Assembly: GCF_002950945.1 (NCBI RefSeq)
Contig: NZ_CP012673.1
Location: 2,728,001 to 2,792,000 of the forward strand
DNA length: 64,000 nucleotides
Direction: 5' to 3'
Source: Sorangium cellulosum
GTDB taxonomy: Bacteria > Myxococcota_A > Polyangia > Polyangiales > Polyangiaceae
The translations under genes were made by a program, and so were the position numbers. Each line of letters opens with the position of its first letter. Within the stretch, counting starts at the first letter, position 1. Shown here in pieces: positions 8,678 through 17,556 of this stretch. Below the pieces are notes generated by a model, which made no database searches, was not told the DNA's origin, and worked only from the letters and a program-made list of their open reading frames with translations.

Positions 8678-8681
8678 CTCG

Positions 8682-9656
8682 TCAGTACCTCGCCGTCTCG
8701 AGGATCGCCGGAAGGATACGATGCGAAAGCGGGAGGTACTCGTTCTCGAGCGTGTAGGGGAACGGCGTGTCGAAGCCCGTGATCCGGAGCGGCGGCGCCT
8801 CCAGGTGAAGGAACGCCTTCTCGTTCACCAGCGAGACGAGCTCGGCCCCGAGGCCGCAGCTCTTCGGCGCCTCGTGCACCACGATGAAGCGCCCCGTCCG
8901 CTTCACCGACTCGATCACCGTGTCGATGTCGAGCGGCCACAACGTGCGCAGGTCGATGACCTCGCACTCGACCCCCTGCGCGGCCGCCTGGTTCGCCGCG
9001 TCGAGCGCCTCGTAGAGCATCGCCCCCCAGACCACGAGCGTCACGTGCCAGCCCGGCCGGACCACCTTCGCCTGCCCGAGCGGGACCGTGTAGTCCCCCT
9101 CCGGGACGTCGCCCTTCGCCGCGCGGTAGATGCGCTTCGGCTCGAAGAACAGCACCGGATCCGGATCCCGGATCGACGAGAGCAAGAGCCCCTTCGCGTC
9201 CGCCGGGTTCGACGGGCACACCACCTTCAGGCCCGCCACGTGGATGAACTGCGCCTCCGGCGACTGCGAGTGGTAATGACCCCCGCGGATGCCGCCGCCC
9301 ACCGGCGTCCGGATGACCAGCTTCGACGGGTACTCGCCCCCGGAGCGGTACCGGTACTTCGCCAGCTCGGACACGATCTGGTCGTACGCGGGGTAGATGA
9401 AGTCCGCGAACTGGATCTCCGGGACCGGCACGAGCCCGTAGAGCGCCATGCCGATCGCCGCGCCGACGATGCCGCCCTCCGAGAGCGGCGTGTCGATCAC
9501 CCGGTCGTCCCCGAACTCGTCAAACAGGCCCTGGGTCACGCGGAACACCCCGCCGACCTTGCCGACATCCTCGCCGAGCACGACGACCCGCGCGTCCCGC
9601 CGCATCTCGTGGCGTAGCGCGTCGTTGATCGCCTGGACCATGTTCATCTGAGGCAT
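8682..9656 (-). CDS. bkdA2: Branched-chain 2-oxo acid dehydrogenase E1 beta subunit
   Basis: 324 aa from ATG 9656. Transketolase-like beta subunit with LGEDVGKVGGVFRVTQGL near residue 27, then TPLSEGGIVGAAIGMAL, PEIQFADFIYPAYDQI and the HYHSQSPEAQF loop. All are typical of BCKDH/PDH E1-beta. With E1-alpha it forms the TPP-dependent decarboxylase that loads the acyl group onto the lipoyl arm of E2. It lies 170 bp downstream of the E1-alpha gene and 4 bp upstream of E2, and is surely co-transcribed with them. The frame is open upstream, but only this start gives the conserved N-terminus. Confidence 0.93.
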   Translation of the reverse strand: MPQMNMVQAINDALRHEMRRDARVVVLGEDVGKVGGVFRVTQGLFDEFGDDRVIDTPLSEGGIVGAAIGMALYGLVPVPEIQFADFIYPAYDQIVSELAKYRYRSGGEYPSKLVIRTPVGGGIRGGHYHSQSPEAQFIHVAGLKVVCPSNPADAKGLLLSSIRDPDPVLFFEPKRIYRAAKGDVPEGDYTVPLGQAKVVRPGWHVTLVVWGAMLYEALDAANQAAAQGVECEVIDLRTLWPLDIDTVIESVKRTGRFIVVHEAPKSCGLGAELVSLVNEKAFLHLEAPPLRITGFDTPFPYTLENEYLPLSHRILPAILETARY

Positions 9657-9826
9657 GCTCTTCGTCTCCGTCTCTCGACCAAGGGGCGGGAAGGCAGACT
9701 CCTCGGGCGCCCCCGCTCCCTGTGCACCCGCTTCGCGCCGCCCGCGGCGCCGCCCCGTCCGCGCCGGCGCCGCCCGGCGGGATCGACGTGGACGCCGAGC
9801 CCGCCGGCCGCGACGCGCCCGCGGCC

Positions 9827-11017
9827 CTAGCGCTCGCCGTGGCCCTTGGGCCTCGGGCCCGCCTTGAGCTGCTCCCGCTGCTCGACCAGGTGCCACGGCG
9901 GCTCCGCGTAGACGTCCTCGAACATCGACTCGAGCGGCGGCGGCGGCGCCTTCTCCGCGACCGCGACGCACGCCTTGAACTCCGCCTCGAGCGCCGCCTC
10001 GATCTCGCGGTCCTGCGCCTCCGTCCAGCCCACGGTCCGCTCCAGGTGGCCCCGCAGCCGCGCGATCGGATCCAGCCGCCGCCAGGGGTCGAGCCACGCG
10101 TCGGGACGGTACGCCTTAGGGTCGTCGCTCGTCGAGTGGCCCGAGAGGCGGTACGTCATCGCCTCGATGAGCGTCGCGCCCTCGCCGCGCGCCGCGCGCG
10201 CCACCGCCTCGCGCGTCACCTTCACCACCGCGAACAGGTCGTTGCCGTCGACCCGGACCCCCGGGACGCCGTACGCGACGCCCTTGCTCGCGAACGTGTT
10301 GCTCGCCGTCTGCCGCTCGGTCGGCACGCTGATCGCCCAGCCGTTGTTGCGGCAGAAGAACACGACCGGCGCCTTGAACACGCCCGCGAAGTTGAGGCCG
10401 TTGTGGAAGTCCGACGAGCTCGTCGCCCCGTCGCCGAAGTAGACCAGCGTCGCGAGATCCTCGCGCTTCAGCTTCGCGCCCCACGCGAAGCCGACGGCCT
10501 GCGTGATCTGCGTGCCGATCGGCGAGCTCACCGAGCCGAAGTGCCCCGCGCGGTAGGTGTAGTGGTCCGGCATCTGCCGCCCCTTCACCGTGTCGTTCGC
10601 GTTGCCGAACATGTTGTCGATGTACCGCTGGAGCGGCAGCCCCCGGAAGAGCGCGGCGCCGAACTCGCGGTAGCACGGGAAGACCCAGTCCTGCGGCCGC
10701 ATCGCGGCGACGCTGCCGAGGATCGCCGCCTCCTCGCCGAGCGAGCCGATGTGGAACCCGATGCGCCCCTGCCGCTGCAGCGCCACGAGGCGCTCGTCGA
10801 GCTGGCGCACGCGCACCATCGTCTTGTAGAGCGCGATCACCTCCGCGGGATCGAGCCTCGGATCGTGCGCGGGATCGAGCGAGCCGTCGTCGCGCAGGAC
10901 CTTGATGACGTCGTCGGCACACGTGTCGAGCGGGTGCCGGGCGACGGCGGCCTGCGGCTCCAGGCTTGCCCCTGAGACGTTCGGCGGGCGGTCGGTGGAG
11001 TACGTCGCGGTGCTCAT
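9827..11017 (-). CDS. bkdA1: Branched-chain 2-oxo acid dehydrogenase E1 alpha subunit
   Basis: 396 aa. The TPP/Mg motif GDGATSSSDFHNGLNFAGVF is followed by FFCRNNGWAIS. GRQMPDHYTYR and EAMTYRLSGHSTSDDP are closer to branched-chain E1-alpha (human BCKDHA has GRQMPVHY and TYRIGHHSTSDD) than to pyruvate E1. It catalyses TPP-dependent decarboxylation of 2-oxo acids from Val, Leu and Ile. Start is ATG 11017; a TAGTGT hexamer lies 12 nt upstream and there is no ribosome site, so the transcript may be nearly leaderless. It is the first gene of the bkdA1-bkdA2-bkdB operon. lipA, needed for E2 lipoylation, is 1 kb upstream on the same strand. Confidence 0.94.
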   Translation of the reverse strand: MSTATYSTDRPPNVSGASLEPQAAVARHPLDTCADDVIKVLRDDGSLDPAHDPRLDPAEVIALYKTMVRVRQLDERLVALQRQGRIGFHIGSLGEEAAILGSVAAMRPQDWVFPCYREFGAALFRGLPLQRYIDNMFGNANDTVKGRQMPDHYTYRAGHFGSVSSPIGTQITQAVGFAWGAKLKREDLATLVYFGDGATSSSDFHNGLNFAGVFKAPVVFFCRNNGWAISVPTERQTASNTFASKGVAYGVPGVRVDGNDLFAVVKVTREAVARAARGEGATLIEAMTYRLSGHSTSDDPKAYRPDAWLDPWRRLDPIARLRGHLERTVGWTEAQDREIEAALEAEFKACVAVAEKAPPPPLESMFEDVYAEPPWHLVEQREQLKAGPRPKGHGER

Positions 11018-11029
11018 CGGCTCGCGTGG

Positions 11030-11035
11030 ACACTA
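11030..11035 (-). promoter_or_regulatory. Candidate -10 hexamer TAGTGT of the bkd operon
   Basis: Read on the minus strand, TAGTGT lies 12 nt before ATG 11017. The 11036-11254 stretch upstream is rich in CGCG and CGTGCGTCGCGC repeats that can fold on themselves. No clear -35 element is visible. Confidence 0.35.
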
Positions 11036-11254
11036 ATCAAAGGCGCTGCCCGAGACCAGTGCCGAGACGCCGCGTTCGCTCATTCGCGTTGCAGGTGACG
11101 TTGACTCGTCGCAGCGATCGCGCTGTCCGCTTGACTCGCCGCGGCGTCGCGATGTCACGCATCGTGCGTCGCGCGCCGCGCCGCGCATCGTGCGTCGCGC
11201 CGTGCGACGTGCGCCGCGCGTCTCCGGCCGCACGACGCCGGCCGGATGTCCCGG

Positions 11255-11854
11255 CTACACCTCCATGGGCTCGGTCGCTTGCGCGAGCGCCTCGTCGACG
11301 GCGGCCGCGTCGAGCTTGAACCCGCGCGCGAGCTGCTCCAGCACGGCGCGCTCCGGAGCGCTCACGCCGCCCGAGGCGTGCGCCATGTACGCCGCCACGC
11401 GGAGCACCTCGCGCTGGTGCTCGGTGCGCGCGATCGTGCGCGCGACCATGCCGACGCGCTTCTCCGTCCCGTCCTCGGCGAGCATCTCGCCGAGGTCGGC
11501 GAGGAGCGCCTCGAGCTGCTTTTCGTGGACGAGGTTCTGGCAGGCGTCCACGACGATCGCCTGGAAGCGCTTGCGCTCGGCCGCGTCGAACTGGCCGTCG
11601 GCGTTCGCGACGAGGAACGCGGCCTCGATGATCGTCTCGAAGAGCGCGACCGCCGCAGGGTCGAAGCCCGTGGGCATCGTGATGTCTTCGATCGGGGGTC
11701 GCGCGCTGTAGGCCCTCGCCGCCTGGGCCAGGATCGAAGCCACGCGGGCGCGCGGCGAATCCGAGCCGGGGCGCGAGGCGCCGGGTACTACGCCGCCGGG
11801 GCGCGAGGCGCCGGGTGCTACGCCGCCGGGGCGCCTGTCGATGGGAGCGGACAT
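11255..11854 (-). CDS. TerB-domain protein
   Basis: About 199 aa from ATG 11854, with AGGAGG 13 nt upstream, a rather long gap; upstream in-frame starts exist. Residues 1-60 are Pro/Gly/Arg-rich and contain a repeated RPGGVxPGAS unit. Residues 65-195 are helical with LVANADGQFDAAERKRFQAI and YMAHASGGVSAPERAVLEQL, the acidic repeat pattern of TerB/DjlA-type domains. TerB proteins are cytoplasmic or membrane-associated metal-ion-linked adaptors; the tellurite label is historical. It lies between lipA and bkdA1 on the same strand, so it may belong to their transcript. Confidence 0.7.
   Translation of the reverse strand: MSAPIDRRPGGVAPGASRPGGVVPGASRPGSDSPRARVASILAQAARAYSARPPIEDITMPTGFDPAAVALFETIIEAAFLVANADGQFDAAERKRFQAIVVDACQNLVHEKQLEALLADLGEMLAEDGTEKRVGMVARTIARTEHQREVLRVAAYMAHASGGVSAPERAVLEQLARGFKLDAAAVDEALAQATEPMEV
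11765..11834 (-). repeat. 30-bp tandem repeat inside the TerB-domain gene
   Basis: About 2.3 copies of a 30-bp unit beginning GCCGGGGCGCGAGGCGCC. It keeps frame and encodes the RPGG(V)xPGAS repeat in the disordered N-terminus. A likely slippage site. Confidence 0.75.
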
Positions 11855-11998
11855 CGTGGTGTCTGGCCCTCCTGCCGTAGCGTCCACGCTCGGCCAATCG
11901 CAGGAGAGCGTCAAGGCGCTTGCTGCGCCCCGCGCGCTGCAAGGCCCCGCGCGGGCCTCACGGCGCCCGGGGCCGGCGCTGCGGCGCTCACGGCGCGC

Positions 11999-13159
11999 TC
12001 ACCGGCGGACGAGCGAGGCCGCGGGGACGAGCCCGCGCGGGCGCTCGTCCGGCGGCCCTGCCGCGGCGAGGCCGCCGAGCGAGGGGGGCTCGTCCGGATC
12101 GAGCTCCGCGGAGAGCCGGGCGGCCTCGCGCCGCGCCACGGCGAGCCGCTCCTCGAGCAGGGCCTCGACGCGGGCGGCGCCTTCGCCCGCCCGGGCGCCG
12201 GCCTCGGCCGCGTCGCCGCCCGCGCCGAGCTCCGCGCCCGTCCGGTCGATCAGGCTGCGGACGAAGACCTCGGCGGCCTTGTAGCTCGACCGCACGAGCG
12301 GGGCGCTGGCGGCGTAGAGGAAGCCCATCTCGAGCGCCGCCCGCTCGAACGCGGCGAACGTCTCGGGCACGACGAAGCGCTGCACGGGCGCGTGCTTCGG
12401 CGACGGGCGCAGGTACTGGCCGATCGTCACGATGTCCACGCCGGCGTCGCGCAGGTCGCGGAGCGCCTCGAGCACCTCGTCGTCGGTCTCGCCGATGCCG
12501 ACCATGATCGAGCTCTTCGTGAGCCGCCGCGGCGCCGGCGCGCCGCTCTCGGCGGCCTCCGCGGCGAGGCGCCGCTGCCGCTCCTTCGCGCGCCGGAGCA
12601 CGGCGAGCGACTGGTCGTAGCTCGACCGGACGTCGCGGATGGCGCGCGTGATGCGGCGGACGACCTCCACGTTGTGCGCGAAGACGTCGGGGCCGGCGTC
12701 GACCACCACGTCGACGCCGCTCATGTGCCCCTGGAAGTCGCCGACGAGGGTCTCGATGAGCAGGTCGGGGCGGAGCGCGTGCAGGCGGCGGACGGTGCGG
12801 GCGACGTGCTCCGCGCCGCCGTCGAGCAGGTCGTCGCGGTTGACCATCGTCATCACGACGTACTGGAGCGAGAGGCGGGCGATGGCGCGGGCCACGTGCT
12901 CCGGCTCGCGCACGTCGACCGCGCCGCGCGGGTCGCCGGTCGTGACCGCGCAGAAGCGGCAGCCGCGCGTGCACACGTCGCCGAGGAGCATCACCGTCGC
13001 CGTCCCCTCGCGCCAGCACTCGCCGACGTTCGGGCAGCGCGCCTCCTCGCAGACCGTGTGGAGATCGAGCTTGCGGAACGTCTCCTTGAGGTGGTGGTAG
13101 GTGTCGCCGCCGGGAGCGCGGACCTTGAGCCATTCGGGCTTGGGCGAGAACTGCGCCAT
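11999..13159 (-). CDS. lipA: Lipoyl synthase
   Basis: 386 aa from ATG 13159, with AAGGA 8 nt upstream. Radical SAM enzyme inserting two sulfurs into octanoyl chains on lipoyl domains. The auxiliary cluster motif CEEARCPNVGEC lies near residues 37-48, the SAM cluster motif CTRGCRFC near 63-70, and the conserved RSSYKA segment near residue 300. After that there is an unusual ~80-residue Ala/Glu/Arg-rich tail (AEAGARAGEGAARVEALLEE) not needed by the family core. It is located just upstream of the lipoyl-dependent bkd genes and downstream of mtnA, all on the same strand. The frame runs open into mtnA, but the methionine chosen starts the family-typical FSPKPEWLK segment. Confidence 0.95.
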   Translation of the reverse strand: MAQFSPKPEWLKVRAPGGDTYHHLKETFRKLDLHTVCEEARCPNVGECWREGTATVMLLGDVCTRGCRFCAVTTGDPRGAVDVREPEHVARAIARLSLQYVVMTMVNRDDLLDGGAEHVARTVRRLHALRPDLLIETLVGDFQGHMSGVDVVVDAGPDVFAHNVEVVRRITRAIRDVRSSYDQSLAVLRRAKERQRRLAAEAAESGAPAPRRLTKSSIMVGIGETDDEVLEALRDLRDAGVDIVTIGQYLRPSPKHAPVQRFVVPETFAAFERAALEMGFLYAASAPLVRSSYKAAEVFVRSLIDRTGAELGAGGDAAEAGARAGEGAARVEALLEERLAVARREAARLSAELDPDEPPSLGGLAAAGPPDERPRGLVPAASLVRR

Positions 13160-13296
13160 CAGGGGTGTCCTTAGCCCATGAAGCGGGGCGGCGCGAGGGG
13201 GAGGCGGCGGGCGCGGGGCGCAGCGCGCGGCGAGGTCACGAAGAGCAGGCTTCGGCGTCGTGCGGGGCCGCTGCGGCGTGGTGTGCGAAGCGGCGG

Positions 13297-13321
13297 CCGG
13301 GAGTCCCGGCGGGACTCCGGC
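13297..13321 (-). terminator. Terminator-like hairpin after mtnA
   Basis: GGAGTCCC (13300-13307) and GGGACTCC (13311-13318) form a perfect 8-bp stem with a 3-nt loop, extended by three more pairs across a 1-nt bulge. It begins 9 nt past the mtnA stop. No U tract follows, so it may act as an RNA 3' end or as a partial stop between mtnA and lipA. Confidence 0.5.
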
Positions 13322-13329
13322 GCGCGGGG

Positions 13330-14475
13330 TTAGCCGGGCGGGGGGACCGAGCGGCCGATCTCGCGCGGCGTCAGCTTGCCCCGCTCGGTGAAGATGGCGG
13401 TGATGAGCTCGGCCGGGGTGACGTCGAACGCCGGGTGGCGGGTGGGCACGCCGGCCGGGATGACGCGGCGGCTCCCGACGAGGGCGATCTCGTCGCGGCT
13501 CCGCTCCTCGATCGGGATGCCGGCGCCGCTCTCGGTCGCGAGGTCGATCGTGCTCCACGGGGCGGCGACGTAGAACGGGACGCCGTGGTGGCGCGCCAGG
13601 CAGGCGAGGCCGTAGGTCCCGATCTTGTTGGCGACGTCGCCGTTCCGCGCGACGCGGTCGGCGCCGACGACGATCGCGCCGATCTCGCCCTTCTGCATGA
13701 ACCACGCGGCCATCGAGTCGGAGATCACCTCGACGGGCACGCCGTCCCGCTGGAGCTCCCAGGCCGTGAGGCGGGAGCCTTGCAGGTAGGGGCGGGTCTC
13801 GCACGCGAGCACGCGGAGCTGCTTGCCCTCCGCGATGGCGGCGCGGATGACGCCGAGCGCCGTGCCGTAGCCGCCGGTGGCGAGCGCGCCGGCGTTGCAG
13901 TGGGTGAGGACCGTGCCCGACTCGGGCAGGCGGGCGGCGCCGATGCGGCCCATCTGGCGGCAGGCGGCGACGTCCTCCCGGTGGATGGTGCGCGCGAGCT
14001 CGGCGAGCTCCTGCGCGCGGTCCTCGCCGCGGCGGCCGGCGTGCTCCAGGGCCGCGGCGAGCGCGCGCCGCACCGCCCACTCGAGGTTCACGGCGGTGGG
14101 CCGGGCGGAGGCGAGCAGCTCCCCCGCGCTCTGCATCGCGGCGGCGTAGCCGGCGGCGCCCTCGCCCCGGGCCGCACGCGCGGCGAGCGCCATGCCGTAC
14201 GCGGCGGCGATGCCGATCGCGGGGGCGCCGCGGATGACCATCGCGCGGATCGCCTCGGCGACGCCGGCGGCGTCGTGCACGGTCAGGTAACGCTCGCGCT
14301 CCGGCAGGTCGCGCTGCTCGAGGAGGAACACGCGGTCCTCGCTCTGCGCGAGCTCGACGGCGGAGTACTCGGCGCCGGACAGGGCGGCGGCCGGCGCCCA
14401 GGGGGGCGTCCCGTGCGCGCCCTCGCCGGCGGCGCTCGCCAGGGATCTCTGTTCACCTTCGTAGCTCGTGCTCAT
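13330..14475 (-). CDS. mtnA: S-methyl-5-thioribose-1-phosphate isomerase
   Basis: 381 aa. Methionine salvage enzyme converting methylthioribose-1-phosphate to methylthioribulose-1-phosphate. Family marks are [17 protein letters not shown], the catalytic Cys in [18 protein letters not shown], the catalytic Asp in [20 protein letters not shown], and [11 protein letters not shown]. The first ~30 residues are a variable extension. The start codon directly follows the stop of the 113-aa gene (14476), indicating translational coupling. No other methionine-salvage gene is in the window. Confidence 0.94.
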   Translation of the reverse strand: MSTSYEGEQRSLASAAGEGAHGTPPWAPAAALSGAEYSAVELAQSEDRVFLLEQRDLPERERYLTVHDAAGVAEAIRAMVIRGAPAIGIAAAYGMALAARAARGEGAAGYAAAMQSAGELLASARPTAVNLEWAVRRALAAALEHAGRRGEDRAQELAELARTIHREDVAACRQMGRIGAARLPESGTVLTHCNAGALATGGYGTALGVIRAAIAEGKQLRVLACETRPYLQGSRLTAWELQRDGVPVEVISDSMAAWFMQKGEIGAIVVGADRVARNGDVANKIGTYGLACLARHHGVPFYVAAPWSTIDLATESGAGIPIEERSRDEIALVGSRRVIPAGVPTRHPAFDVTPAELITAIFTERGKLTPREIGRSVPPPG

Positions 14476-14817
14476 TCAGCGCCTCCCATTCGAGCGTGAG
14501 GTCTCGCCCTGCGATCCTGCGTCGGCTGGTCCGTCTTCGCCGCGGGCGTCGCCGCGCGCCGCGAGCCGGCCGCGGATCTCCTCGGCCACGGTCGCGAAGT
14601 CCTCGGCCGCCTCGGCCTTGCGGCCCGCGAGGTAGGCCCGGAGCGCGTCGGCGGCGAGCAGCGCGAGGCTCGCGTTGATCCCGCGCACCGTGAGCGCGCC
14701 GACCACGTCGCCGTTCTTGAGGAGCGTCTCCAGGTCGTCGAAGACCGCGGCGATCTCGGAGCTCGGGTCGATGCCGCCGCCCTTGCCCTGCCGCTCGTTC
14801 TCGTCGTCGCCGCTCAC
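14476..14817 (-). CDS. Conserved-looking small protein of unknown function, upstream of mtnA
   Basis: 113 aa. Not recognised. The middle (residues 18-75) is helical and hydrophobic-polar alternating (IAAVFDDLETLLKNGDVVGAL, NASLALLAADALRAYLAG), like a small helical bundle. Both ends are charged and disordered. There is no signal peptide. It sits 10 bp after the SDR gene and abuts mtnA, so the three form a tight operon. Codon third positions are strongly GC, supporting a real gene. Confidence 0.6.
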   Translation of the reverse strand: MSGDDENERQGKGGGIDPSSEIAAVFDDLETLLKNGDVVGALTVRGINASLALLAADALRAYLAGRKAEAAEDFATVAEEIRGRLAARGDARGEDGPADAGSQGETSRSNGRR

Positions 14818-14827
14818 GATGTGGACC

Positions 14828-15679
14828 TCATTTCCTGGTCGTGGTCGTCTTGGGGATCGCCGTGAAGGGGAAGTGCGGCGGCTCCACGCCGGGCACGCAC
14901 TGGTACCTGGAGAAATCGGTGACGCCCTCTTCGCGGAGCAGGGCCTCGTCGATCCACGCCTTGCCGCGCCGGGCGGACGGCTCGCGCGAGAGCAGGGCGA
15001 GCGTCGCGTCGGCGATGATATCGGCCTTGCGCCAGAGCTCGGGGCCGCCGAGGCCGAAGTTCATGGTCGCGTAGCTCTCGATCGCGGTCGCAGGCCAGAG
15101 GGCGTGGGCGGTGATGTTGTGCTCCTCGTACTCCTCGGCGATGGCGTGGGCGATCATCGTCATGCCGAATTTCGAGACCGCATAGGCGCCGTGGTGGGCG
15201 CAGGCCGCGGCGTCGACGGGGGGCGACATCATGACGATGTGCCCGTATTTCTGGGCGATCATGTGGGGGAGCACGGCCTGCGACATCGCGAACGACGCGC
15301 GCACGTTGATGCCCATGATGAGGTCGAACTTCTTGATGGGCGTGTCCAGGACATCCGCCCACCAGAGCGCGCCGGCGTTGTTGACGAGCGCGTCGACGCG
15401 CCCGAAGCGCTCGACGGCCGCGGCGACGGCGGCCTTGCAGGCCTCGTCGTCCCTCACATCGAGCTTGACGGGCAGCGCGCGGCGGCCGAGCGCCTCGACC
15501 TCGCGGGCGACATCGTGGATCGTCCCCGGGAGGCGCGGGTTCTCGGCGACCTCCGTCTTCGCGGCGACGACGATATCGGCGCCTTCCCGCGCGCAGGCGA
15601 GGGCGACGGCCCGGCCGATTCCGCGGGAAGCCCCGGTGATGAACACAACGCGATCCTTGAGGCGCATCGAGGCGGTCAT
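14828..15679 (-). CDS. HSDL2-like short-chain dehydrogenase/reductase
   Basis: 283 aa from ATG 15679; an in-frame ATG 15667 is possible, and neither has a strong ribosome site. Rossmann motif TGASRGIG near residue 16, NNAG near residue 100, and the catalytic YAVSK motif. The usual catalytic Ser lies in VMMSPPVD. This SPP signature and the downstream HALWPATAIESYA are typical of HSDL2-type SDRs, which act on hydrophobic, probably lipid-derived, substrates. NAD(P)-dependent; exact substrate unknown. First gene of the block leading to mtnA. Confidence 0.85.
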   Translation of the reverse strand: MTASMRLKDRVVFITGASRGIGRAVALACAREGADIVVAAKTEVAENPRLPGTIHDVAREVEALGRRALPVKLDVRDDEACKAAVAAAVERFGRVDALVNNAGALWWADVLDTPIKKFDLIMGINVRASFAMSQAVLPHMIAQKYGHIVMMSPPVDAAACAHHGAYAVSKFGMTMIAHAIAEEYEEHNITAHALWPATAIESYATMNFGLGGPELWRKADIIADATLALLSREPSARRGKAWIDEALLREEGVTDFSRYQCVPGVEPPHFPFTAIPKTTTTRK

Positions 15680-16542
15680 AGCACAGGCGCTGCCCCGGGG
15701 TGCGGCCTTGCGGCGCGCGGCCCGAACCGTCATGCGGACCGCAAGGGCAGGCTCTGCCGTGGACGTGACCGGGCGGCGTGCTCGAGCCCTGCAGCCCGGC
15801 AGCCCTGAGCCGCGCGACCCGCGCTCGTGGCGAGAGAGGCTGTGCTCCAGCCAACCAGGAGGCCGTCATCGGGTGTCCGCGCGCTTCCGCGCCTGGGCGC
15901 CGCTGTGTGGGACGGGGGGATCGCGGCATCCTCCCAGATGCCTGCGGGTCGGCGCTCCAGATGCCTGCGGGTCGGCGCTGCGCACGATGCCTGCGGGCGG
16001 TCGGGCAGACACCCACGGTTCCACGGGCGGACATCCACGGCTCTACCGGGAAGACACCCATCGATCTGCCGGGGCAGACGTCCACCGAGCTGACTGCAGC
16101 CGAGGAGCTGCCGTGATCCGCCGCCTGCCGACGGCTCCTCTCGGAGCACGGACACCTACCCTTCGGCTCAGTGGAGCTGGGGTATCCGATTGGCTCCTTG
16201 TCGCACGTCCGACCGATCCTCACTGAAGAATTCTCCTCTCGTCGAGCCCTGCGCGGGCCGGTTACACGGCTTCCGGAAAGATCCAGCGATTTCGCGGCAA
16301 ATCATGCGTGCTCGCGTCATTCACCCCTGGACATGCCGGCGGTCGGGTGACACCGTGTTCTGAGCGAACTGAAGGGAGGCGTTGCGCTGCGTCGCGGCGC
16401 TCCGAGCGTCACTCCGCCCCCTGAACAACGCTGTACTGGCGTGGCCTGTCGAGGCGCCGCGCGCCCTCTGGCATTTGCCGGCGCGAGCCGCGGTGTCGGG
16501 GCGGGCTGCGTCCGGGCAGGCTTACAGAAAAGGAGCTTACTG
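15680..16542. other. Gene-free stretch with 23-bp minisatellite
   Basis: No frame has convincing coding character. At 15934-16094 seven units of about 23 bp follow one another. The first two (15934-15956, 15957-15979) are identical (core AGATGCCTGCGGGTCGGCGC) and the third is partial. Four later units of 22, 24, 23 and 20 bp share CAGACACCCACGG-like cores. The rest, including the ~300 bp before the lectin-domain gene, shows only ordinary GC-rich sequence. Confidence 0.6.
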
Positions 16543-17556
16543 ATGAGTGCCGTGCATCGAACGCTTGTCCTCGCCTTCCTCGCTGGAGGTTCCATCGTTG
16601 GCTGTCTTGGCTCGGCCGGCGTGGATGAGGAGCTGTCCGAGGAGATGTCCGAATCGCTGGAGTCGTCGGTCTGCGGCGGCGCGCAGGAGGGTGGGCAGGC
16701 CTCGCTCTCCTGTCCGGCCGGGCACGTCATCTCGGCCGTCGAGTTCGCGAGCTACGGCAGCAGGCAGAGCGGGACGTGCGGCAGCTTCAGGGTCGGCTCG
16801 TGCAACGCGCCCACGTCGAAGTCCGTGGTCGAGGCCGCGTGCCTCGGGAAGCAGAGCTGCACCGTGGCGGCGAACAACGCGACCTTCGGCGATCCGTGCA
16901 GGCGAAGCCGGAAGCAGCTGCGCGTGCAGGTGGCGTGCGCCCCGGAGAGCCCGGACGGCGGCGCTGGCGCTGGCGGCGGTGGTGCTGGCGGTGATGGCGG
17001 TGGCGGCGACGGCGCTGGCGGCAGCGACGGCGGCGGCGGCGAGGTCTGCGGCAACGGCACCTGCGGCGCGGGCGAGGACTGCTCGAGCTGCTCGAGCGAC
17101 TGCGGCGCCTGCTCGACGTGCGCCGGCGCCGGGCCCGACACCACGCCGCTCGACGCCGAGGAGCAGGCCTTCCTCGGGATCATCAACCAGTACCGCGCAC
17201 AGAACGGCCTCGGCGCGCTCTCGGCCTGCACCTCGCTGAGCCGCGCCGCCCAGGGGCACAGCGAGGACATGCGCGATCGCGACTACTTCGCCCACGATAG
17301 CCAGGACGGCCGCACGCCGTGGGTCCGCGCGACCAACGCCTGTTATGTGTCCGGCGCCAGCGCCGAGAACATCGCCGCCGGCAACTCCGGGGCTCAGGCG
17401 ACGTTCGACCAGTGGAAGAACTCGCCCGGGCACAACACGAACATGCTCGGGTCTGGCCACAAGGTCATCGGCATCGGGCGGGCGACCGGTGGCGGCACCT
17501 ACCGCACGTACTGGACCACGGTGTTCGGCAGGACCTCGGAGGCGAGCTGCAACTGA
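16543..17556 (+). CDS. Lipoprotein with SUEL-type lectin domain and CAP/SCP domain
   Basis: 337 aa. ATG 16543 has AAGGAG 9 nt upstream. The signal ends in IVGC (lipobox). Residues ~45-125 resemble a galactose/rhamnose-binding SUEL lectin: SCPAGHVISAVEFASYGSR, SGTCGSF, then DPCRRSRKQLRVQVAC, with the typical paired cysteines. A Gly/Asp-rich linker and a Cys-rich CGNGTCGAGEDCSSCSSDC segment follow. Residues ~205-335 are a CAP (PR-1-like) domain with FLGIINQYRAQNGLGAL, AQGHSEDM, AENIAAG and SPGHNTNML. It should be anchored at the cell surface and bind sugar. The CAP part could be a hydrolase or a binding module. The combination of the two folds is unusual. Confidence 0.82.
   Translation: MSAVHRTLVLAFLAGGSIVGCLGSAGVDEELSEEMSESLESSVCGGAQEGGQASLSCPAGHVISAVEFASYGSRQSGTCGSFRVGSCNAPTSKSVVEAACLGKQSCTVAANNATFGDPCRRSRKQLRVQVACAPESPDGGAGAGGGGAGGDGGGGDGAGGSDGGGGEVCGNGTCGAGEDCSSCSSDCGACSTCAGAGPDTTPLDAEEQAFLGIINQYRAQNGLGALSACTSLSRAAQGHSEDMRDRDYFAHDSQDGRTPWVRATNACYVSGASAENIAAGNSGAQATFDQWKNSPGHNTNMLGSGHKVIGIGRATGGGTYRTYWTTVFGRTSEASCN

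Noticed and set aside
11999..14080. LipA as a 693-aa fusion protein reaching into mtnA
   Set aside because: The upstream part is out-of-frame translation of mtnA; the LipA-typical N-terminus starts at 13159 with a ribosome site.
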